Positions 1 to 8,592 of a stretch of DNA of 64,000 nucleotides are shown here, piece after piece. The position numbers and the translations under genes are program-made. Within the stretch, counting starts at the first letter, position 1. Each line of letters starts with the position of its first letter. The notes beneath the pieces were generated by a model. It was not told the origin of the DNA and did not search any database. It saw nothing but the letters and a program-made list of their open reading frames with translations. Source of the stretch: Marinomonas posidonica_A (GTDB taxonomy: Bacteria; Pseudomonadota; Gammaproteobacteria; Pseudomonadales; Marinomonadaceae); NCBI RefSeq assembly GCF_043643765.1, contig NZ_JBHZSP010000004.1:186001-250000 (forward strand), written 5' to 3'.

Positions 1-165
1 CAAGAGTCATCCACAGAAGATCACGTTAACGCAACAACGGAACTGTCAGCAGATCAGCAAGAAGTTGAGACGTCCCGGGATAAGAGTCGGTCGGAAGAAG
101 AAAGAAAAGCGCCTGAACCTCTCTATAACCCCATGTTGGATTTAATTAACCATGATTTTGGTTAG
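1..165 (+). CDS. C-terminal end of an unknown protein (partial)
   Basis: An open frame runs from the first base to a TAG at 163-165 and encodes the last 54 residues of a protein that starts outside the window. The visible part is very rich in Glu, Asp, Ser and Lys, with no hydrophobic stretch, and ends in a short ordered-looking tail (LYNPMLDLINHDFG). It looks like a disordered, acidic C-terminus. A hairpin terminator begins about 14 bases after the stop, which supports this being a real gene end. The family cannot be named from the fragment. Confidence 0.6.
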   Translation, partial: QESSTEDHVNATTELSADQQEVETSRDKSRSEEERKAPEPLYNPMLDLINHDFG

Positions 166-178
166 TCCAACCTCTATT

Positions 179-200
179 AAGGTGCTTAAAGCGCCTTTTT
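179..200 (+). terminator. Rho-independent terminator
   Basis: AAGGTGC and GCGCCTT pair (one G-T pair) around a five-base loop and are followed by a T run. It ends the partial gene at 1-165 and overlaps the last codons of the convergent gene at 186-809. Confidence 0.7.
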
Positions 201-809
201 AATGCTCTCAAGCATGCTCAAATGGTTTTGATAATCCAACGGAATGGAAATTAATTGATCGCCTTTTAATAAAGCTAATGAAGGAAAAGAGTTTAGATGT
301 AAGTGCCTTGCTTGCTCTATTTCTTCTTCCAACAAAGCTTCTTTTTCAACGTGTATCATGGCTTTCTGAAAACCTTCGGCTTTTAATCCTATGTGTTCAG
401 CACATTCGGTTAAGGTGTCTAAATTAGAAGGGTTTTTGGCGTCCAAATAATAGGCCTGCTGAATGGCATGGTACATTTCTTCTTCCAAACCAAAGTCACG
501 AGCCACATAGCAAGCACGACAAGCAGGATAGGTAGAGCGTCTGGGTTCGTTAGTTTGCCAAAAATCGAAATTGAACTCTGTGCCGAGTTGTTGGTGAATG
601 TTTTGCCAAGTCGCTTGTAACTTAGTACGCATGTCATTTGGCATGGGCGCATCAGAATCGACTGCTAAACCGCCTAGCATCGGCTGTATCGATAATTTTT
701 CTTCGTCAATAAGCCCTTGAAGTGCTTTTTGGAGTTTGCTCCAAGTGGGGCGAAACCCCCAACACCAGCTGCACATTGGGTCATAACAATAAATCAGTGT
801 AGCGGTCAT
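186..809 (-). CDS. DsbA family (FrnE-like) thioredoxin-fold oxidoreductase
   Basis: A 207-residue protein of the DsbA/FrnE thioredoxin-fold family, likely a cytoplasmic thiol-disulfide oxidoreductase since no signal peptide is present. The CxxC active site is near the N-terminus (CSWCWGF), the arrangement seen in FrnE-like proteins. The helical insert with a CRACYVARDFG segment and the C-terminal FPSLALL segment, which carries the family's cis-proline-like turn, are both present. I start at the ATG at 807-809, not the longer open frame to 908, because GAGGAG lies just upstream and the extra N-terminus is hydrophobic low-quality sequence. The substrate is unknown. It is convergent with the partial gene at 1-165. 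Confidence 0.8.
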   Translation of the reverse strand: MTATLIYCYDPMCSWCWGFRPTWSKLQKALQGLIDEEKLSIQPMLGGLAVDSDAPMPNDMRTKLQATWQNIHQQLGTEFNFDFWQTNEPRRSTYPACRACYVARDFGLEEEMYHAIQQAYYLDAKNPSNLDTLTECAEHIGLKAEGFQKAMIHVEKEALLEEEIEQARHLHLNSFPSLALLKGDQLISIPLDYQNHLSMLESIKKAL

Positions 810-891
810 TTTGCTCTCCTCTATAGACGAACTGTGATTACGCCAATAAAAAATACGGCATGACAAATTAGCAAATATGAACCAGAAGAGA

Positions 892-931
892 AACAAAAAA
901 GCGGCCATCCGTTTTAAACCGATGGCCGCTT
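892..931 (-). terminator. Rho-independent terminator of the aminotransferase gene
   Basis: A perfect 11-bp inverted repeat (AAGCGGCCATC at 899-909 with GATGGCCGCTT at 921-931) is followed on the minus strand by a T run. It lies 29 bases past the aminotransferase stop codon. Confidence 0.8.
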
Positions 932-959
932 CTCAGACTTATTTTAGCTTCGGCCGTGT

Positions 960-2156
960 TTAGCCTTTGATTACTTGAGCAATGGCTTCACACAAAGGGG
1001 CCATATTATCGTGCGTCATGCCCGCTACGTTAATACGTCCAGATCCGACAATGTAAATCCCGAACTCATTACGCAATTGGTTGACTTGATCTGGCGTTAA
1101 TCCAGAGAAAGAGAACATACCTTGCTGCTGTGAGATGAAAGAAAAATCTTGTTCTACGCCTTTCGCTCTCAAGGTATTCACAAACAGGCTGCGCATTTCA
1201 TGAATTCGTGTGCGCATGGTATCCAATTCGCTCTCCCATAAAGCATACAGCTCAGCGTCGTTCAAAATTTCAGCAACCACCGCTGAACCATGAGAAGGCG
1301 GGTTCGAGTAATTGGTGCGGATACAGCGCTTGATTTGAGTGAAAGCCGATTCCGCTTGCTCACTGGTTTCACAGACAATGGTTAATGCCCCAACACGTTC
1401 ATTATATAAGCCAAAGTTCTTAGAGAAAGAACTGGCAATCATCATTTCAGGCACATGATCCAAGAAGGTTCTTAGGCCTTGGGCATCGTCGTTTAAGCTT
1501 TGTCCGAAACCTTGGTAAGCAAAATCAAACAGTGCTAAGAAACCTTGCTTACTGCAGAGCTTCGCTAACTGATACCACTGCTCTGGCGTTGGGTCGATAC
1601 CGGTTGGGTTGTGACAACAGCCGTGAAATAACACCACATCGCCTTCAGGTACTTGCGATAGGCTAGCGAGCATGGCTTCAAAGTCTAATGTTTTGCTGTC
1701 AGCGTTATAGTACGAGTAACTGCCTACTTCTAAACCGACTGATTGGAAAACCGATTGGTGGTTTGCCCATGTTGGGTTGCTGACCCAAATAGTGGCTTCA
1801 GGAAGGTGTTTTTTAATGAATTCAGCCGCAACGCGAAGGGCACCAGTACCACCAGGAGTATGGGCAGTCTGAGCAAGTTGCTTGCTAATAATCGGGTGAC
1901 CTTCACCAAACAATAAGGTTTGTACGGCACTGCGGTAATTAGGTCTACCTTCAATGCTTAAATAGGTTTTTGATGTTTCCTGGAACAACAAACGCTCTTC
2001 TGCTTGTTTTACAGCCTTTAAAATAGGCGTGTGGCCTTGTTCATCCTTATACACACCAACACCAAGGTTAATTTTGTTTGGGTTGGGATCTTTTTTGTAA
2101 GCGTCGTTCAGACCTAAAATTGGGTCCGCTGGAGCAGCTTGGATATGTTCAAACAT
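960..2156 (-). CDS. aspC: Aspartate/aromatic amino acid aminotransferase
   Basis: A 398-residue class I PLP-dependent aminotransferase, cytoplasmic, moving amino groups between aspartate or aromatic amino acids and 2-oxoglutarate. Diagnostic segments are INLGVGVYKDEQG near the N-terminus, HGCCHNPTGIDPT, DFAYQGFG and the PLP-lysine motif SFSKNFGLYNERVG. The C-terminal half has QQGMFSFSGL and a substrate-carboxylate Arg in GSGRINVAGM. Length matches the AspC/TyrB family exactly. GGGGAG precedes the ATG. It is a single gene with its own terminator. AspC and TyrB specificity cannot be separated by eye, so the symbol is the more general choice. Confidence 0.9.
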   Translation of the reverse strand: MFEHIQAAPADPILGLNDAYKKDPNPNKINLGVGVYKDEQGHTPILKAVKQAEERLLFQETSKTYLSIEGRPNYRSAVQTLLFGEGHPIISKQLAQTAHTPGGTGALRVAAEFIKKHLPEATIWVSNPTWANHQSVFQSVGLEVGSYSYYNADSKTLDFEAMLASLSQVPEGDVVLFHGCCHNPTGIDPTPEQWYQLAKLCSKQGFLALFDFAYQGFGQSLNDDAQGLRTFLDHVPEMMIASSFSKNFGLYNERVGALTIVCETSEQAESAFTQIKRCIRTNYSNPPSHGSAVVAEILNDAELYALWESELDTMRTRIHEMRSLFVNTLRAKGVEQDFSFISQQQGMFSFSGLTPDQVNQLRNEFGIYIVGSGRINVAGMTHDNMAPLCEAIAQVIKG

Positions 2157-2433
2157 GTTAACTCCCCAAGAGGGTTATTTTCTTTTTTATTATGGATTAG
2201 AAGATATTAAAAATCAGATATATGGTACTCGAAGACGTGAGTAACCGCTATAAATCAGGTCAAAAAGCAGGAGGAATTACTGTATTAAAATGTCATTTAT
2301 CGTTAGAGCGTGTTTTTTTATGGTGAAGAGAGCTCCCCAAATACCAAATCGGCTTGGTTGACAGGGCTTCTAGCACGCTGCGCCTAGATTATTAGGTTGG
2401 GGCTAGGTATGTTTGATAATAGTGGTGATTTAC

Positions 2434-2628
2434 TTAATCGTCCCAACCATTAGAAATGTCGTGATGTAAGCGTTTCTGTTCTAGGTGCTGTTCAATAGCG
2501 CGTCTCGCTTTTAGCATTCTAGCGGCATCATCCTTTTGATTGCGCTGTTTTTTTTCATTATCCAAACTAATCGAAGCGTGTAGAATATCTGTTTTTACTT
2601 CGGTTAGTGTTTCAGACAAATTGCTCAT
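2434..2628 (-). CDS. PA3496-like small conserved protein
   Basis: A 64-residue, highly charged protein with no membrane segment. Its C-terminal half (ARRAIEQHLEQKRL, then a short acidic tail ending in WDD) resembles the small Pseudomonas family named PA3496, described as putative envelope integrity proteins. An ATG at 2626-2628 with a strong AAAGGGGG site decides the start. The open frame continues 76 codons further upstream, but that part is Arg/Cys-rich and lacks a ribosome-binding site, so I leave it out. It is divergent from uvrD, with about 290 bases between them. Function is not known from sequence. Confidence 0.65.
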   Translation of the reverse strand: MSNLSETLTEVKTDILHASISLDNEKKQRNQKDDAARMLKARRAIEQHLEQKRLHHDISNGWDD

Positions 2629-2920
2629 CGTAACCCCCTTTCTAGCCTTTCGATGACGTAGAAATGCACAGAGTACTGTCATCGATCGTTGAAAAAAGTC
2701 AAAATAGACAGACAACTTAGTTAAGGAAGGTGCGAATAAAGGGCAATCTACACGCCGACCCTTATGGGGATCAGAGCAACGCGAAAATGGTTGCTGTCGC
2801 CAGTGGCGCTTATTTGTACCTTCCCTAAAAACGTATAAAAAACGTAAATCGTTCAAAAATCAATCTATTTTTTACACGTTTTTTATGACAAACACATTAA
2901 TTTAATTACGGCGGACGGTA

Positions 2921-5134
2921 ATGGACGTTTCTTTTATCCTGGATTCATTGAATGACAAGCAACGCGAAGCGGTGGCAGCACCATTGCAAAACAGCTTGGT
3001 GTTAGCAGGGGCTGGATCAGGAAAAACTCGAGTATTAGTACATCGCATCGCTTGGCTGATGCACGCTTATGAGCTGTCTCCATACAGTCTAATGGCGGTA
3101 ACTTTTACCAACAAAGCGGCTCGAGAAATGCAAGGGAGGATTGAAGAGCTGGTCGGCGTACCACCACAAGGTATGTGGGTGGGAACCTTTCATGGACTAG
3201 CACACCGTCTGTTACGCGCTCATTGGCGTGATGCGGGCTTGAAAGAAAACTTTCAGATCATGGACAGTGATGACCAACTGCGGTTGATTAAGCGCATCAT
3301 GCGAGAGTTAAGCATTGATGATACCCGCTGGCCACCCAAACAAGTGGCGTGGTTTATTAACGGACAAAAAGACGAAGGCCGTCGTGCCGCCCATGTACCA
3401 GACAGCCATGACCCTTTCACGAAAGGCATGCGTGAGCTTTATTATCATTATGAAGAAGCCTGTGAACGAAGTGGATTATTAGACTTTGGTGAATTATTAC
3501 TGCGCGCTCATGAGTTGATGCTCAGTACGCCAGCGTTACTACGTCATTACCAAGAGCGATTCCGCCACGTTTTAGTGGATGAGTTTCAAGATACCAACAC
3601 CATTCAATACGCTTGGCTACGTGTCATGGTTGGCGATCAAGGTACGATCACGGCTGTAGGGGATGACGATCAGTCTATTTACGGTTGGCGTGGGGCGAAG
3701 ATCGAAAACATCCATAACTTTAGCAAACACTTTGACCATGTTCAGACCATTCGCTTGGAGCAGAATTACCGTTCCACTGGCCATATCTTGAACGCGGCCA
3801 ACGGTTTGATTCAACATAATGACGATCGGTTAGGCAAAGAACTGTGGACCGACAGCGGTGAAGGGGAACCCATTTCTGTCTACGCGGGTTTTAATGAACA
3901 AGATGAGGCGCGCTTCATTTTAGGCATCATTAAAGAATGGCGGGATAAGGGAACATCGCTCACGGACATGGCGATTCTATACCGTTCCAATGCTCAGTCT
4001 CGGGTGATTGAAGAGTGCCTTGTTAGGGAACAGATTGCTTATCGAATTTATGGTGGGCACAGATTTTACGACCGGTTAGAAATTAAAAATGCCTTGGCCT
4101 ATGCTCGTTTAGCACTGGATCCAAATGATGATGGTGCCATGGAACGAGTGGTGAATGTTCCACCTCGTGGTATTGGTGAGCGCAGTATTGGTACGTTAAG
4201 AGAGATCGCGCGTGATCAAGGTTGCTCTATGTGGCAAGCCGCACAAGAAGTGGTGCGACAGTCTCTTATGCCGGCTCGTGCTACGAATGCGATTAAAACC
4301 TTCCTGCATCTTATTGAAGGTCTCAGTACGACGGTTCAGCAGCCAGATTTGAATCTCAATGACATTTTTGAACAGATCATCGATGAAGCCGGTTTGATTC
4401 CTTTTCATGAGAAAGAGAAAGGGGAGAAAGGCGAAGCACGCATTGAGAACTTAAAAGAGTTGGTCGGCGCCGCTGGTGGCTTTAGTTGGAACGACGAAGA
4501 GGAAGAATTTAGTTCGCCTCTGATGGCCTTTTTAGATCAAGCGGTATTGGATGCTGGCGATCAGCAGGCGGACGAATATCAAGATGCAGTGCAATTAATG
4601 ACCTTGCACTCGGCAAAAGGGTTGGAGTTTCCTCTGGTGTTCTTAACGGGCGTCGAGGAAAACGTTTTCCCCAGTAAAATGTCATTTGAAGAGCCTGGCC
4701 GTTTAGAAGAAGAGCGACGCTTGTGCTACGTCGGTGTCACCCGAGCGATGGAAAAGTTATACATGACTTACGCTGAATCTCGTCGTTTATTTGGCAGTGA
4801 ATCTTTTAACAGTCCATCTCGCTTTATCAAAGAAATACCACAAGAATGTCTGCAAGAAGTGCGTCTGCGTTCGCAGATCAGCCGTCCAGTGTCCTTACAG
4901 CGACCTGATTATCAAGCCGAGAAAGAGAAGCTGCAAAACAGCCGTGTCTTAAACCGTTATCAAGCACCAGAAGTGAATGTCAGCATGGGTGATCGTGTAA
5001 AACACCCCGTGTTTGGTGAAGGCTTAGTGGTGAACTACGAAGGTCAAGGGCCACAAGCACGCGTGCAGGTTAACTTTGATGACGAAGGCAGTAAGTGGTT
5101 GGTGTTGTCGTTTGCCAAATTAGAAGTGATGTAA
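2921..5134 (+). CDS. uvrD: DNA helicase II UvrD
   Basis: A 737-residue superfamily 1A 3'-5' DNA helicase that removes the incised strand in nucleotide excision repair and the nicked strand in mismatch repair. The N-terminus (MDVSFILDSLNDKQREAVAA) and Walker A (AGAGSGKT) are typical of UvrD rather than Rep. Other motifs are TFTNKAAREM (Ia), DEFQDTN (II), GDDDQSIYGWRGA (III), LEQNYRS (IV), TLHSAKGLEF (V) and EERRLCYVGVTRA (VI). The last ~60 residues form the Tudor-like UvrD C-terminal domain (DRVKHPVFGEGLV). The Shine-Dalgarno is weak (GGCGGACGG). I see no LexA box upstream, unlike E. coli uvrD. Confidence 0.97.
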   Translation: MDVSFILDSLNDKQREAVAAPLQNSLVLAGAGSGKTRVLVHRIAWLMHAYELSPYSLMAVTFTNKAAREMQGRIEELVGVPPQGMWVGTFHGLAHRLLRAHWRDAGLKENFQIMDSDDQLRLIKRIMRELSIDDTRWPPKQVAWFINGQKDEGRRAAHVPDSHDPFTKGMRELYYHYEEACERSGLLDFGELLLRAHELMLSTPALLRHYQERFRHVLVDEFQDTNTIQYAWLRVMVGDQGTITAVGDDDQSIYGWRGAKIENIHNFSKHFDHVQTIRLEQNYRSTGHILNAANGLIQHNDDRLGKELWTDSGEGEPISVYAGFNEQDEARFILGIIKEWRDKGTSLTDMAILYRSNAQSRVIEECLVREQIAYRIYGGHRFYDRLEIKNALAYARLALDPNDDGAMERVVNVPPRGIGERSIGTLREIARDQGCSMWQAAQEVVRQSLMPARATNAIKTFLHLIEGLSTTVQQPDLNLNDIFEQIIDEAGLIPFHEKEKGEKGEARIENLKELVGAAGGFSWNDEEEEFSSPLMAFLDQAVLDAGDQQADEYQDAVQLMTLHSAKGLEFPLVFLTGVEENVFPSKMSFEEPGRLEEERRLCYVGVTRAMEKLYMTYAESRRLFGSESFNSPSRFIKEIPQECLQEVRLRSQISRPVSLQRPDYQAEKEKLQNSRVLNRYQAPEVNVSMGDRVKHPVFGEGLVVNYEGQGPQARVQVNFDDEGSKWLVLSFAKLEVM

Positions 5135-5172
5135 CTTATTGAAAATAAACAATTGTCACTTTTTTGTCGCCT

Positions 5173-5192
5173 AAATGTCGTGACATTTTTTT
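5173..5192 (+). terminator. Probable terminator after uvrD
   Basis: AAATGTC and GACATTT face each other over two bases and the right arm runs into a T tract. The stem is short and AT-rich, so it is modest support only. Confidence 0.5.
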
Positions 5193-5210
5193 GAATGAGT
5201 ATTTAGTCTG

Positions 5211-5708
5211 ATGAAAAACGTTGAGCGGGATTTAAACATGATAGTAAAAACACTTAGATTGCAAAGAGGTTGGTCCCAAGATCAGCTTTCACAGTTATCA
5301 GGATTAAGTGTTCGTACTATTCAGAGAATTGAAAAGGGAAATTCTCCCGGCTTAGAGTCATTAAAATCCTTAGCTGCCGTTTTTGATGTGTCCATAAACT
5401 CTCTTCAAGGAGAAAAGGAAATGACCATTCAGACTGAGTATCAGCATGAACAATCCGAAAATTTTGAAGCAAATATCGCTCAAATAAGAGTGAATAAAAT
5501 CGCTAAATTTTATCAGCGTGCGATTCGATATGGTGCCATTATCTGTCTGTTGTTCGCGATCAATATTTTTACTAGTACAGCGTATATATGGGCGGTTTGG
5601 CCCATGCTTGGCCTCGGTGTTAGTTTAGTTATTCGTGGCTTAGACGCATTTGGTTACATGAATTGGTTTGGTCCGGAATGGGAAAAGCGGCAATTAAATA
5701 AAAAATGA
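5211..5708 (+). CDS. XRE-family HTH protein with C-terminal 2TM domain
   Basis: A 165-residue protein. Residues ~10-65 form a Cro/C1-type helix-turn-helix (LRLQRGWSQDQLSQLSGLS, then RTIQRIEKG). Residues ~85-160 are a '2TM' domain: a short amphipathic lead, two hydrophobic helices (IICLLFAINIFTSTAYIWAV and WPMLGLGVSLVIRGL) and the polar end NWFGPEWEKR. It is therefore probably a membrane-tethered DNA-binding regulator. Such XRE-2TM proteins are widespread, but their targets are mostly unknown. The first ATG is kept, although its ribosome site is poor; an in-frame ATG at 5238 is possible. It stands alone between two terminators, so autoregulation is likely but not visible. Confidence 0.75.
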   Translation: MKNVERDLNMIVKTLRLQRGWSQDQLSQLSGLSVRTIQRIEKGNSPGLESLKSLAAVFDVSINSLQGEKEMTIQTEYQHEQSENFEANIAQIRVNKIAKFYQRAIRYGAIICLLFAINIFTSTAYIWAVWPMLGLGVSLVIRGLDAFGYMNWFGPEWEKRQLNKK

Positions 5709-5742
5709 GGGTTTAGCATTGTCAGCCTGATGCTTTGTATTA

Positions 5743-5773
5743 GGAATGAGGATGCGTTGCTCATTCCTTTCTT
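5743..5773 (+). terminator. Rho-independent terminator
   Basis: GGAATGAG and CTCATTCC pair over a nine-base loop and are followed by TTTCTTC. It ends the XRE-2TM gene. Confidence 0.65.
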
Positions 5774-5851
5774 CACTATTCTATTCAGCAAACCTTTCCT
5801 ATCCCCTGTAAACTAATGCCATAACAAAGATAAAAGTAAGGGAGAGAAGTG

Positions 5852-6907
5852 ATGATTCGAGTAGGACTGATTGGTTTTGGTTTGTCTGGTCGGGTGTTTC
5901 ATGCGCCTTTTGTGGCAAATGATCCACACATGTCGTTAGCCTATGTTTGCAGTTCCAAAGCGGACGAAGTTACCGCCAGTTGGCCTGATGTGGCGGTTGT
6001 GGCGTTAGCAGAAGACGTTTTTACCGCACCAGATGTCGATTTAGTAGTGATTACGACGCCCAATCAGCTGCACTTTGATCAAGCCAAGCAGGCTTTGGAA
6101 AATGGTAAGCATGTTCTATTGGAAAAACCATCTGTCACCAGTGTTAAGCAAATAGAGTTTCTCTGTACCCTTGCTAAGCAGAAAAATTTGATCTTTTGTG
6201 TGTATCAAAATCGTCGTTTTGATGGTGATTTACGACGTTTAAAGTCTCTTATCGACAGTGGTGAGCTGGGTAATCTCAAACACTTAGATTCTCGCTTTGA
6301 TCGCTTTCGTCCTTTCCCTCAATCCCGCTGGCGTGAAGAGCCAGGGGTTGGGACGGGTATCTTTTGGGATCTCGGGCCGCATTTATTGGATCAGGCCTTG
6401 TTTTTGTTTGGTCCTCCAAAATGGTTACACGCCAGCATTGATCGTTTGCGCGAAGCGAGTCAAACCCATGATTGGTTTGAAGTGGAACTGGGCTATGAAG
6501 ATAAAAGGGTTCGTTTGGCCTCCACACCGTTTGAAGCAGGTGATATGCGCCGTTTTAACGCAAGGTTTGATAAGGGGAGTTGGCAATGCCTTGGTTTAGA
6601 CCCGCAAGAAGAGGCTTTGAGAGCAGGGCAAATGCCTTGGCAAGAAGGCTTTCCATCACAAGCTCAACAACAGACGAACAAACGTTTCATTGCACATACT
6701 CAAGATGATATTGAGACCATAGTAGAGGCGTCGACGGCAGGGCAATACGCGTCATTTTACGCGCAACTAAGACAAGCTATCTTAGGCCAAGCGGATGCCC
6801 CTGTTTCTATGACCCAAGCTTGCCAATTGATCTATTTGCTTTGTTTAGCGGAGCAATCAGCCGAGACTGGGCAGCGTGTCTCATGGCATTACGCGACTCA
6901 ATATTAG
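5852..6907 (+). CDS. Gfo/Idh/MocA family NAD(P)-dependent oxidoreductase
   Basis: A 351-residue cytoplasmic dehydrogenase of the Gfo/Idh/MocA family, closest in look to the YdgJ/YhhX group. The N-terminal Rossmann fold shows VGLIGFGLSGRVFHAPF and DLVVITTPNQLH, followed by the family signature HVLLEKPSV with the catalytic Lys. The second domain carries the GTGIFWDLGPHLLDQAL segment, whose Asp and His normally complete the active site. I choose the ATG at 5852 over the GTG at 5849 because GGAGAG sits at proper spacing. The substrate, probably a sugar or cyclitol derivative, is not evident, and there are no sugar-pathway neighbours. Confidence 0.85.
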   Translation: MIRVGLIGFGLSGRVFHAPFVANDPHMSLAYVCSSKADEVTASWPDVAVVALAEDVFTAPDVDLVVITTPNQLHFDQAKQALENGKHVLLEKPSVTSVKQIEFLCTLAKQKNLIFCVYQNRRFDGDLRRLKSLIDSGELGNLKHLDSRFDRFRPFPQSRWREEPGVGTGIFWDLGPHLLDQALFLFGPPKWLHASIDRLREASQTHDWFEVELGYEDKRVRLASTPFEAGDMRRFNARFDKGSWQCLGLDPQEEALRAGQMPWQEGFPSQAQQQTNKRFIAHTQDDIETIVEASTAGQYASFYAQLRQAILGQADAPVSMTQACQLIYLLCLAEQSAETGQRVSWHYATQY

Positions 6908-6978
6908 GAATTTGCTTAAATTCTGACTTTTTATTCAAAAAAGGTTGAGCAAAATTCCTACACTTCTTATTATCTGTC

Positions 6979-7015
6979 GCCCTTTTCGTGTTTTTTGCAA
7001 GAAAAGGGCACTTTT
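6979..7015 (+). terminator. Terminator-like hairpin
   Basis: GCCCTTTTC (6979-6987) and GAAAAGGGC (7001-7009) form a 9-bp stem followed by a short T-rich tract. It probably ends the oxidoreductase gene. Confidence 0.6.
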
Positions 7016-7167
7016 CTGTCTGATCTATAATAAAAAATACAATCGATGGCGCATTTAGGGTGCTCTATTGATTCAACCTATCTCAATGTTTGGTGATGAA
7101 GATTACACCGACATGTCACAGACAGCATCTCATCATAATTAAGTAACTGGCTTCCTAAGGGAAAAAA

Positions 7168-8280
7168 ATGCGTAAATTAATGGTAATGGGCAAATTGGCG
7201 TTCGCTGGTTTATTCGCCCTTCTTTTGGTCGCTTGTGGCGGCTCTGAAAAAGTTAAAGACACAGCACAAGCAGAACAGAAAGCGAAAACTATCCACTGGA
7301 AAATGGTTACCACTTGGCCAAAGAACTATCCAGGTTTGGGCACAGGTGCACAAGCATTGGCTGATAACATTAAGCTGATGTCGAATGGTCGATTGGACAT
7401 CAAAGTCTATGCTGCGGGCGAATTGGTGCCAGCATTAGAAGTATTTGATGCGGTGTCTCGTGGCACAGCACAAATGGGTCATGGTGCGTCTTATTACTGG
7501 AAAGGCAAAGTGCCAGCGGCGCAGTTCTTTACCACGGTACCGTTTGGTTTAACGGCACAAGAATTCAATTCTTGGGTGGCCTACGGTGGCGGTCAAGAAT
7601 TGTGGGATGAGCTATATGCTCCATTCAATTTGATTCCAATGGCTGCGGGTAATCCTGGCGTGCAAATGGGTGGTTGGTTCAATAAAGAGATTAACTCCTT
7701 GGCGGATTTTCAAGGTCTGAAAATGCGTATGCCTGGGTTAGGTGGCGAAGTCTTGAAGAAAGTCGGTGCGATGCCAGTTAACTTGCCTGGTGGTGAAGTC
7801 TTTACCGCGCTACAAACAGGCACCATTGATGCTACCGAGTGGGTTGGTCCCTATAATGATTTAGCGTTTGGTTTATACAAAGCGGCTAAGTACTACTATT
7901 TTCCTGGTTGGCATGAGCCTGGCTCTGCGGTAGAAGCTCTTTTTAACAAAGAGGCGTTTGAAGCGCTTCCTGCTGATTTACAAGCCATTGTTCGTACGGC
8001 GGTTAAGCAAGCTAATCTGGACATGATCAATGAGTTTACCGCTCGTAATAATGCGGCCTTACAGACTCTAATCAATGAACATCATGTGGTATTGAAAGCG
8101 TACCCTGCGGATTTATTGTTAGCGCTTAAAAAAGCATCTTACGAAACCATTGCTGAGGTAGCTGCACAAGACCCGCAAAGCCAGAAGGTTTATGAGTCTT
8201 TTAAAACCTTCTTAAATTCTGTCAGCGCTTGGCACGATGTGTCTGAGCGAGCATTTATTAACGCTCGTGCCGCTGAATAG
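7168..8280 (+). CDS. TRAP transporter solute-binding lipoprotein (DctP family), copy 1
   Basis: A 370-residue extracytoplasmic binding protein of the DctP/TakP type, which captures a carboxylate-bearing solute for a TRAP transporter. Residues 1-23 are a lipoprotein signal ending LLVAC|GGS, so the mature protein should be lipid-anchored at Cys23. The mature part begins WKMVTTWPKNYPGLGTGA, a hallmark of the TakP-like (2-oxo acid) branch. QGLKMRMPGLGGEVL holds the conserved Arg expected to bind the ligand carboxylate. No permease gene is adjacent; the nearest dctQM pair is at 15877-17787 on the other strand. It is a tandem paralogue of the next gene. GGG precedes the ATG. Confidence 0.88.
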   Translation: MRKLMVMGKLAFAGLFALLLVACGGSEKVKDTAQAEQKAKTIHWKMVTTWPKNYPGLGTGAQALADNIKLMSNGRLDIKVYAAGELVPALEVFDAVSRGTAQMGHGASYYWKGKVPAAQFFTTVPFGLTAQEFNSWVAYGGGQELWDELYAPFNLIPMAAGNPGVQMGGWFNKEINSLADFQGLKMRMPGLGGEVLKKVGAMPVNLPGGEVFTALQTGTIDATEWVGPYNDLAFGLYKAAKYYYFPGWHEPGSAVEALFNKEAFEALPADLQAIVRTAVKQANLDMINEFTARNNAALQTLINEHHVVLKAYPADLLLALKKASYETIAEVAAQDPQSQKVYESFKTFLNSVSAWHDVSERAFINARAAE

Positions 8281-8328
8281 ACATGGACTATAGGTTGGCC
8301 GTTTCAGCCAATCATTCCAGTGATAAAT

Positions 8329-8365
8329 AAAAAACGCTTTTCTCTGTTGAGGAAGGCGTTTTTTG
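8329..8365 (+). terminator. Rho-independent terminator between the TRAP paralogues
   Basis: An AAAACGC/GCGTTTT stem, extended by imperfect inner pairs around a TGTT loop, runs into a T tract. It means the second paralogue needs its own promoter within 8366-8592, where I see an AT-rich stretch but no certain -35/-10. Confidence 0.75.
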
Positions 8366-8592
8366 TTTTACGCCGAAAAAATCCTCTAAATCAACAATAA
8401 ATAACAAAAAGGCCTTGAGAGCAGGCTCAGCAATTCATACTATCTCAATCACTTAGTGCATAAAATGTGTCTATCGAGTTCTGTTTTTTTACATATTTAA
8501 AGGCAGGCATGTGATTAGGGTTGCATAAATAGATTTTTTACCAAGCTAAGTCCTATAAAAATAAGTGAAACTAGCCTCTTGAGGGATAACGA

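Noticed and set aside
2629..2856. Upstream extension of the small gene at 2434-2628 (76 more codons).
   Set aside because: The extension is Arg/Cys-rich, has no ribosome site, and the ATG at 2628 has a strong one.
2640..2920. LexA box upstream of uvrD.
   Set aside because: I looked for CTGT-N8-ACAG and found no acceptable match.
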